From Clostridia bacterium (lineage in GTDB: Bacteria; Bacillota; Clostridia; Oscillospirales; CAG-272), in the NCBI GenBank assembly GCA_900753285.1, contig CAADYN010000160.1:1-11145 (forward strand): a stretch of DNA of 11,145 bases, given 5' to 3'. A program made the position numbers and the translations under genes. How positions within the stretch are numbered: position 1 is the first letter of the stretch; the number at the start of each line of letters is the position of its first letter. The notes under the pieces were generated by a model. It was not told the origin of the DNA. It saw nothing but the letters and a program-made list of their open reading frames with translations, and made no database searches. This document shows positions 6,168-11,145 of this stretch, piece by piece.

Positions 6168-7391
6168 TCATTTATTCTGCCACTTTGCCTCAGCCATAGC
6201 CTTGACCTTTATCGGAAGTCCGAAGAGGTTGATAAATCCGCCCGCATCCTTTTGGTCGTAAACATGGTCCTCGTCAAATGTCGCAATGTCTTCGTTGTAA
6301 AGCGAATACGGAGATGTAACAGACGCGGGAGTGATGTTGCCTTTGTACAGCTTGACCTTCACGTCTCCTGTTACATTCTCCTGCGTCTTGTCAACGAATG
6401 CGGACAGAGCTTCACGCGCGGTAGTAAACCACTGACCGAAGTACACAAGATCGGCGAACTTTCCCGAAAGCATTTGTTTCAGATGTGTCGTTTCACGGTC
6501 GAGGGTTATCGTTTCAAGCATTTCGTGCGCGGCATAGAGAATGGTTCCTCCGGGAGTTTCGTATACACCGCGGCTCTTCATTCCGACAAGGCGGTTTTCA
6601 ACAATGTCAATGATACCGATACCGTTCTTTCCGCCGACCTTGTTGAGTGCTTCAATCAGCTCTACGGGGGGCAGTTCCTTGCCGTCAATGGATGTTGGAA
6701 TGCCTTTTTCAAAGTGAAGCGTGAGATATGTGGGCATGTCGGGAGCTTTTTCGGGTGTTACTCCCATCTCAAGAATTTTGTCATACCTCGGCTCGTTCGC
6801 GGGATCTTCAAGGTCAAGTCCTTCGTGAGACAAGTGCCATAGGTTTTTGTCCTTGGAATAGTTTGTCTCGCGGTTTATCTTCAGCGGAATGTGATGTGCT
6901 TCTGCGTAGTCAATTTCCTCGTCGCGCGATTTTATGTCCCATACTCTCCACGGAGCGATTATAGTCATGTCGGGTGCAAACGCCTTAATTGCAAGTTCAA
7001 AACGCACCTGGTCGTTTCCTTTTCCCGTGCATCCGTGAGCTATAGCGTCTGCTCCCTCAGCTTTTGCGATTTCAACAAGCCTTTTTGCGATGATTGGACG
7101 TGCAAACGCTGTTCCGAGCAGATATGTGTTCTCGTATTTAGCTCCCGCTTTCATCGAGGGATAGATGTAGTCCGTGATGAATTTCTCGCGCAGGTCCTCT
7201 ATGTACAGCTTCGACGCGCCGGTAGCTATAGCTTTTTCTTCAAGTCCGTCAAGCTCGTCAGCTTGTCCTACGTTTCCCGATACCGCTATGACCTCGCATC
7301 CGGGATAGTTTTCTTTCAGCCATGGAATAATGATCGAAGTGTCAAGTCCGCCCGAATACGCCAGTACTATTTTTTTGATTTCTTTGCTCAT
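6168..7391 (-). CDS. argG: Argininosuccinate synthase, 407 aa
   Basis: ArgG joins citrulline and aspartate with ATP to argininosuccinate, the step before ArgH. The PP-loop nucleotide motif AYSGGLDTS (11-19) is at the N-terminus and VSGNVGQ follows about 20 residues later. GCTGKGNDQVRFE and the APWRVWD segment, both typical of the family, are present. The frame stays open 23 codons further upstream, but ATG at 7391 is chosen because it has GGAG 8 nt before it, it puts the PP-loop at its usual place, and the upstream extension crosses the promoter. The length agrees with the usual 395-410 aa. It is first gene of the argGH operon. Regulation by an ArgR/AhrC repressor is inferred from the ARG-box-like sequences around the -10 box. 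Confidence 0.98.
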   Translation of the reverse strand: MSKEIKKIVLAYSGGLDTSIIIPWLKENYPGCEVIAVSGNVGQADELDGLEEKAIATGASKLYIEDLREKFITDYIYPSMKAGAKYENTYLLGTAFARPIIAKRLVEIAKAEGADAIAHGCTGKGNDQVRFELAIKAFAPDMTIIAPWRVWDIKSRDEEIDYAEAHHIPLKINRETNYSKDKNLWHLSHEGLDLEDPANEPRYDKILEMGVTPEKAPDMPTYLTLHFEKGIPTSIDGKELPPVELIEALNKVGGKNGIGIIDIVENRLVGMKSRGVYETPGGTILYAAHEMLETITLDRETTHLKQMLSGKFADLVYFGQWFTTAREALSAFVDKTQENVTGDVKVKLYKGNITPASVTSPYSLYNEDIATFDEDHVYDQKDAGGFINLFGLPIKVKAMAEAKWQNK

Positions 7392-7403
7392 TGTAATTGC
7401 TCC

Positions 7404-7439
7404 ATGTATTTTTATGTAATTAATGGTTATAATTATACA
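7404..7439 (-). promoter_or_regulatory. Candidate ARG-box pair (ArgR/AhrC operator) for argGH
   Basis: On the minus strand, TGTATAATTATAAC (7439-7426) overlaps the -10 box and has the TGNATWWWWATNNC form. Just downstream, ACATAAAAATACAT (7417-7404) resembles the Bacillus AhrC box GAATAAAAATGCA over its core. ARG boxes usually come as close pairs near the start site, which fits. Both are AT-rich and imperfect. A further GCAT-TAAT-ATGC repeat lies upstream at 7523-7534. Confidence 0.4.
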
Positions 7440-7460
7440 ATCACGCGCGAGCTTTTGCAA
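7432..7460 (-). promoter_or_regulatory. SigmaA promoter of argGH
   Basis: On the minus strand, TTGCAA (7455-7460), a 17-nt spacer and a perfect TATAAT (7432-7437). The start would fall near 7425, giving a leader of about 33 nt. Confidence 0.75.
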
Positions 7461-7604
7461 TATGCATTTCAGACAAAAAGAGCGGTGATGAAGTAAAATA
7501 AATTATAAATATACATCTAAACGCATTAATATGCAATAAAAATCAAAAATTAGCACCGTAACCCGAAAAAGGAAGCGGAGTTTTTGAGTATTCCGCGTCG
7601 TTCG

Positions 7605-7614
7605 GGAGAAAATA
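7605..7614 (+). promoter_or_regulatory. Possible sigmaF/sigmaG-type -10 element before the PdaA-like gene
   Basis: GGAGAAAATA fits the sigmaF -10 consensus GGNRANANTW at every fixed position. No good -35 (GYWTA) lies at the right distance; GAGTA 14 nt upstream is only partial. It suits a cortex gene but is weak alone, and no better sigmaA promoter is visible in 7500-7647. Confidence 0.2.
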
Positions 7615-7647
7615 TTGACGCACGGAAAAACAAAACAGGAGGGAAAA

Positions 7648-8567
7648 ATGAAACTGATAAGAAAAGCCGCAGCTCTGGTTCTTCTCGCCGGAATAATCAC
7701 ATCCACGGGATTTGTCGATAAATTCAAAGAAATATTCTCACCCGAGCAGGAAACAGCTGAACCGGAATGCGAGGATATAACACCGAAAAGAGGAAAATAC
7801 GCGCCTAAAGAAACCGAAAGTGAAGCAAAAGCTACGTTTTCGGACGCCGTTACTGTAATGAACGAAAGCTCGGGATGGTACTGTCAGCACATGAAGGACG
7901 GGACGCGTCCACCAATTCCGTCTGAGATGAGCTATATCACAGAGCACGGCGGATACTACATCGGAGAGGATGAAAAAGTAATTACCTCACCTTCGACGCG
8001 GGATATGAGAACGGAAACGTTGAAAAAATCCTCAACACGCTCAAACAGGAAAACGTACCGGGAGCGTTCTTTATTCTTGACAATCTCGCGAAAACAAATA
8101 CGGATTTAGTTAAGCGCATGGTAGACGAAGGACATACGGTATGCAATCACACGGCAAAACACAAGGATATGACAAAAATGACTTCAAAGGAAGATTTTGC
8201 GGCTGAGCTTCGGGCTATGGAGGACGTATATCGAGACAAAATCGGGGGTGAGATAGCAAGATACTACCGACCGCCGGAAGGAAAGTTCAACGAACAAAAC
8301 CTCGCATGGGCGGATGAGCTTGGGTACAAAACAATATTCTGGAGCTTTGCATATGCAGACTGGGACAACGCAAACCAGATGAGCCGCGAGAAAGCCATAG
8401 AAAAAATAATCACAAACACGCATAACGGCGAGGTCATACTCCTGCACCCCACCTCAAAAACCAACGCGGAAATACTGCCCGAGCTTATCGCAAAATGGCG
8501 CGAGATGGGATTCACTTTCGGTACGCTTGACGAGCTGACGGGACAGAAGGGCGAGCATGATGAATAA
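7648..8567 (+). pseudogene. pdaA: PdaA-like polysaccharide (muramic delta-lactam) deacetylase gene with one frameshift
   Basis: PdaA removes the acetyl group from N-acetylmuramic acid so that the muramic-delta-lactam of spore cortex can form. ATG at 7648 follows AGGAGGG (7637-7643), and the N-terminus MKLIRKAAALVLLAGIIT is a signal peptide or anchor. GWYCQHMKDG and GGYYIG follow as in PdaA. After codon 112 (ATT, 7981-7983) the frame is lost and stops at 8109. Adding one base between 7983 and 7984 gives VIYLTFDAGYENGN, the first CE4 metal motif, and the rest reads on to TAA at 8567: NHTAKH (metal His pair), YYRPPEGKF, FWSFAYADWD and LLHPTS. The repaired protein would be 306 aa, close to the family. 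All catalytic motifs survive, so this is a recent lesion or a base-calling error. Its end overlaps the next deacetylase by 11 bases. Confidence 0.88.
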
Positions 8568-9252
8568 GCGAAAGAAAACAATCACCGCCGCAGTTGCATT
8601 AGTCATTACAATGTGTACCTGCGGAGCATATCCCGCCGCAGCTTCCGATGTGATATACTCCTGCCAGAGCAGTAAGAAGAACATCGCGCTGACCTTTGAC
8701 GACGGACCGCACCCCGTTCACACGCCCGAGATACTTGATATACTCGCGGAATACGGCATAAAAGCGACATTCTTTGTGATAGGCGAGAACGCGACATGGT
8801 ACGGCGACCTTGTGAAAACGGAATACGAAAGCGGGCATGAGATAGGGAACCACACCTATTCTCATCATATGAATTTGAAAAAGCTGTCATATGACGGTAT
8901 ATGCGCCGAAATTGAAAACGCGGAAAACGTGATATATGAGAACATCGAATACCGAACAAAGCTCCTTCGCCCGCCGGGAGGAATTTACAGCGACACACTT
9001 CTCAGAGCCGCCGCCGACAACGACTATAATATTATTTGCTGGTCGGTAGACACAAGGGACTGGGCGCACACTCCGACGGATGAGATCGTCAAAAACGTAC
9101 TGTCGTCTGTGAAAGAGGGGGATATAATTCTGTTCCACGACTATGTCTCGGGAGAATCTCCAACACCTGCCGCGCTGAAACAGATAATACCGACTCTTCT
9201 CGACGAGGGATATAATTTTGTCACCGTGTCCGAGCTTATGACTATGGGATGA
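8557..9252 (+). CDS. CE4 polysaccharide deacetylase, exported, 231 aa
   Basis: This is a metal-dependent NodB-fold enzyme that removes N-acetyl groups from peptidoglycan or another surface glycan. All five CE4 motifs are present: TFDDGPH (46-52), with catalytic and metal Asp; NHTYSH (98-103), with the metal-binding His pair; RPPGG (138-142); DTRDW (165-169); and LFHD (192-195), with the catalytic His. Residues 1-30 are a signal peptide (basic start, hydrophobic core, AAAS end), so it acts outside the membrane. The first ATG is at 8557 and a second at 8560; the weak AGGG lies before both. It overlaps the end of the PdaA-like gene, indicating translational coupling, so the upstream frameshift may lower its expression. 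It is unlike PdaA in motif 1 and may act on GlcNAc or MurNAc; the substrate cannot be told. Confidence 0.93.
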   Translation: MMNKRKKTITAAVALVITMCTCGAYPAAASDVIYSCQSSKKNIALTFDDGPHPVHTPEILDILAEYGIKATFFVIGENATWYGDLVKTEYESGHEIGNHTYSHHMNLKKLSYDGICAEIENAENVIYENIEYRTKLLRPPGGIYSDTLLRAAADNDYNIICWSVDTRDWAHTPTDEIVKNVLSSVKEGDIILFHDYVSGESPTPAALKQIIPTLLDEGYNFVTVSELMTMG

Positions 9253-9299
9253 AAAAACGGGTCAAATGAGTTTTATCGCTCACAAGACCCGATTTTTTT
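9252..9299. terminator. Bidirectional Rho-independent terminator between convergent genes
   Basis: CGGGTC (9258-9263) pairs with GACCCG (9286-9291), with an inner TGAG (9267-9270) / CTCA (9279-9282) stem and loop TTTTATCG. Seven T follow on the plus strand (9293-9299) and six on the minus strand (complement of 9252-9257). It serves both the CE4 deacetylase and the carboxypeptidase, whose stop codon touches its T-run. Confidence 0.9.
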
Positions 9300-10186
9300 C
9301 AGTTGTAATTGTCCTTAACGCATTGTATAAGGTTCAGCGCGTCGGTGTATCTGTCGTCATCGGTTTTCTCCCCGAATAAGCCTATAACAAACCTCGTCTC
9401 CCCGTCGTCATACAGCACGATAAGGGAATAGTTGTCTTCAAGACTGCCTGTTTTCAGCCCCACAACACCCTTGCAGTAGTATTTTGAGTTTTCGTCAAGC
9501 AGCTTGTTTGTGTTTGTCCATGTGTTTGTGTGTCCGCTCGCGTAAACCACATAGTCATACGGCATAGCGGAATATTTCGTTATGATTTTGTTTTCTGCCG
9601 CCGCTTTTGAGATAAGAAGCATATCGTGCAGCGTTGAGTAATGCTCCCGTCCCGCAAATCCGTCAGGCGAGGTAAAGTGCGTTCCCGTGCAGCCTAACTT
9701 CTCGGCGTATTCGTTCATGTAGTCCGTGAATTTCTCCACCGCGTCAGTGTATTTAGCCTCGCTGTCGTCAAGCAGAACATATCCGCAGGCGGCAGAGAGA
9801 GCATAAGCCGCGTCGTTTCCCGATGGCAGAAGCATTCCCTCGACAAGCATTTCTACTGTCAGCGTGTGATTCGGTCGTATATAAGCCGAAGATGAACCTG
9901 TCTCCGGGAGATATACCTCGTCCCCGGGTTCAACAAGCTCGTCCGGCGGCATAATATCAAGTGCGGCGAGAATGGTGAGCAGCTTTGTCGTGCTTGCAGG
10001 ATATACGCGCGTGTTTTCGTCTGAAAAGTAATGCGCAGTATCGCTGTCCGGAAAATACACAAATCCACAGTCGGTGTGCAGCCTTACTTTATATGTGACG
10101 TCGTAAAAGTCCCCTTTGCCGCATGACGAAAGAAGCAGTGTGAGGGACATAACAAGAGCAAGAGACACGCTGAGCAGTTTTTTCAT
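9299..10186 (-). CDS. Lipid-anchored D-alanyl-D-alanine carboxypeptidase (S11 family), 295 aa
   Basis: S11 enzymes remove the terminal D-Ala of peptidoglycan pentapeptides, limiting cross-linking. The three active-site motifs are intact: S65-T-T-K68 (nucleophile and base), S122-G-N124 and K245-T-G247. The N-terminus MKKLLSVSLALVMSLTLLLSSC is a lipoprotein signal with lipobox LSSC and lipid Cys22. Many S11 enzymes (PBP5 type) instead carry an extra C-terminal domain and amphipathic helix; here the protein ends soon after the catalytic domain, so the N-terminal lipid is the likely anchor. ATG at 10186 is preferred over an upstream start at 10246, because it has AAAGGA 8 nt before it, starts a proper signal and leaves the promoter outside the gene. 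A sporulation role as for DacB/DacF is possible but not shown. Confidence 0.92.
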   Translation of the reverse strand: MKKLLSVSLALVMSLTLLLSSCGKGDFYDVTYKVRLHTDCGFVYFPDSDTAHYFSDENTRVYPASTTKLLTILAALDIMPPDELVEPGDEVYLPETGSSSAYIRPNHTLTVEMLVEGMLLPSGNDAAYALSAACGYVLLDDSEAKYTDAVEKFTDYMNEYAEKLGCTGTHFTSPDGFAGREHYSTLHDMLLISKAAAENKIITKYSAMPYDYVVYASGHTNTWTNTNKLLDENSKYYCKGVVGLKTGSLEDNYSLIVLYDDGETRFVIGLFGEKTDDDRYTDALNLIQCVKDNYN

Positions 10187-10217
10187 AAGCCGTATCCTTT
10201 TGTGTGATAGCTTCCAT

Positions 10218-10246
10218 ATTATAACGCGCGCGGCTGACCAAATCAA
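10218..10246 (-). promoter_or_regulatory. SigmaA promoter of the D,D-carboxypeptidase
   Basis: On the minus strand, TTGATT (10241-10246), a 17-nt GC-rich spacer and TATAAT (10218-10223), about 30 nt before the ATG. No terminator is seen after asnA, so read-through may add to it. Confidence 0.75.
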
Positions 10247-10264
10247 TTAAGAACAGATTAAAAA

Positions 10265-11145
10265 TCACAGAAGCATTATTCCGGCTTTATCGCATTCTCG
10301 TACCGTATTGTCGTCCCATACGGAAACTTGAACTTCTCCTATGTGCGCGGTCTGCATGAGAAGCATACAAAGGCGCGACTGTCCGATACCTCCGCCGATA
10401 GTGAGAGGAAGCTCGTCGTTCAGCAGCATCTTGTGGAAGGGAAGTGCGGCGTGTTCTTCACATCCTGCAATTTTCAGCTGTCTTGCGAGAGACTCCGCGT
10501 CAACTCTTATTCCCATCGAGGATATTTCAAACGCCGTGCCGAGAACTTCGTTCCATATGAGAATGTCTCCGTTCAGTTCCCAGTCGTCGTAGTCGGGTGC
10601 GCGTCCGTCGTGAGGCTTTCCGCTTCTGAGAGCGCCGCCTATTTTCATGAGGAACGTTGTGTGATGCTCGCGGACATAGAGGTTTTCTCTTTCCTTCGGA
10701 GTTTTGTCGGGGTACAGGTCTTCAAGCTCCTGCGTCGTGATGAAAGAAACCTCAGGCGTGATATTGCACTCGAGCTGATTGAATTCGTATCTCACCGCGT
10801 TGTTTGTCGCAACAAGAGCCGCTACGATTTTCTTAACAACGAGCCTTAGATATTCTTCGTTGCGCATGGAGCGGTCGATAACTTTTTCCCAGTCCCATTG
10901 GTCGACGTATACCGAGTGAATATTGTCAATTTCCTCATCGCGGCGGATGGCGTTCATGTCGGTGTAAATTCCTTTACCTACGAAGAAATCATATCTCTTC
11001 AGCGCGAGTCTTTTCCACTTGGCGAGAGAATGCACAACCTCCGCATATTCTCCGACAGCGGGAACATCGAACTTAACCGGTCTTTCCACGCCGTTCAGAT
11101 TGTCGTTAAGTCCCGAATTTTCGCGCACAAACAGCGGAGCGGACA
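10265..11145 (-). CDS. asnA: Aspartate-ammonia ligase (ammonia-dependent asparagine synthetase), cut by the window edge
   Basis: AsnA makes asparagine from aspartate, ammonia and ATP through an aspartyl-adenylate; its fold is that of class II aminoacyl-tRNA synthetases. The frame is open to the right edge: codons before an internal GTG at 11128 still read SAPLFV and lead into RENSGLNDNLNG, which is conserved in AsnA. So the true start lies outside, with about 40 residues missing compared with the usual 330 or so. Conserved blocks seen are EVVHSLAKWKR, HSVYVDQWDWE, the GKPHDGRAPDYDDWELNGD region, FEISSMGIRVDA and the C-terminal GGGIGQSRLCMLL. The stop is TGA at 10265. It lies 79 bases upstream of the carboxypeptidase, on the same strand. 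It does not belong to the argGH operon, although both consume aspartate. Confidence 0.95.
   Translation of the reverse strand, partial: SAPLFVRENSGLNDNLNGVERPVKFDVPAVGEYAEVVHSLAKWKRLALKRYDFFVGKGIYTDMNAIRRDEEIDNIHSVYVDQWDWEKVIDRSMRNEEYLRLVVKKIVAALVATNNAVRYEFNQLECNITPEVSFITTQELEDLYPDKTPKERENLYVREHHTTFLMKIGGALRSGKPHDGRAPDYDDWELNGDILIWNEVLGTAFEISSMGIRVDAESLARQLKIAGCEEHAALPFHKMLLNDELPLTIGGGIGQSRLCMLLMQTAHIGEVQVSVWDDNTVRECDKAGIMLL

Noticed and set aside
6252..7496. Long plus-strand open frames (196 and 201 codons) antisense to argG
   Set aside because: They are Phe/Val/Arg-rich shadows of the conserved argG coding sequence, with no plausible start signals.
7970..7990. Programmed -1 frameshift in the PdaA-like gene
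   Set aside because: There is no X-XXY-YYZ slippery heptamer in the right frame and no downstream hairpin I could see; family members are encoded in one frame.
10328..10849. 173-codon plus-strand frame antisense to asnA
   Set aside because: It is a shadow of the well-conserved asnA frame.
1..11145. CRISPR arrays, tRNA or rRNA genes, insertion sequences, prophage genes
   Set aside because: No regularly spaced repeats, cloverleaf-type sequences, transposase or phage motifs were found on reading both strands.

Overview
The window looks like a stretch of chromosome from a low-to-mid GC, endospore-lineage Clostridia member (Oscillospiraceae/Ruminococcaceae-like). The reasons are a clear SpoVAD fragment, AGGAGG ribosome binding sites, TTGACN/TATAAT promoters, a PdaA-type (spore cortex) deacetylase and a clostridial SH3/NlpC-P60 lipoprotein architecture. 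No phage, IS element, CRISPR array, tRNA or rRNA was recognised.

Layout. Positions 1-633 (-) hold the N-terminal two thirds of spoVAD, cut by the left edge. A 361-base gap follows; it holds a candidate forespore promoter, two inverted repeats with 16-nt spacers and a strong sigmaA promoter. That promoter drives a 77-aa HPr-like protein at 995-1228 (+), which lacks the phosphorylatable His15 but keeps Ser46, as Crh does. Two terminators separate it from a TTG-started long-chain acyl-CoA synthetase at 1396-3147 (-). Positions 3266-4640 (-) are a broken NlpC/P60 lipoprotein gene with one frameshift and two in-frame stops. Positions 4751-7391 (-) are an argG-argH operon for the last two steps of arginine synthesis, with a good promoter and ARG-box-like operators. 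Positions 7648-8567 (+) are a PdaA-like deacetylase with a single-base frameshift, overlapped by an intact CE4 polysaccharide deacetylase at 8557-9252 (+). A bidirectional hairpin terminator separates these from a lipid-anchored S11 D,D-carboxypeptidase at 9299-10186 (-). Upstream of that is asnA at 10265-11145 (-), cut by the right edge.

Two themes run through the window. One is amino-acid and lipid housekeeping (argG, argH, asnA, acyl-CoA synthetase). The other is peptidoglycan and spore-envelope work (spoVAD, NlpC/P60, PdaA, CE4 deacetylase, D,D-carboxypeptidase). Two of these wall enzymes are interrupted. The NlpC/P60 gene has three lesions within about 50 bases and looks truly decayed. 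The PdaA gene has one single-base lesion, which could be real or a sequencing error. I do not see a wholly new multi-gene system. The best leads are the Crh-like HPr with its operator-like repeats and the pattern of broken wall/cortex enzymes.
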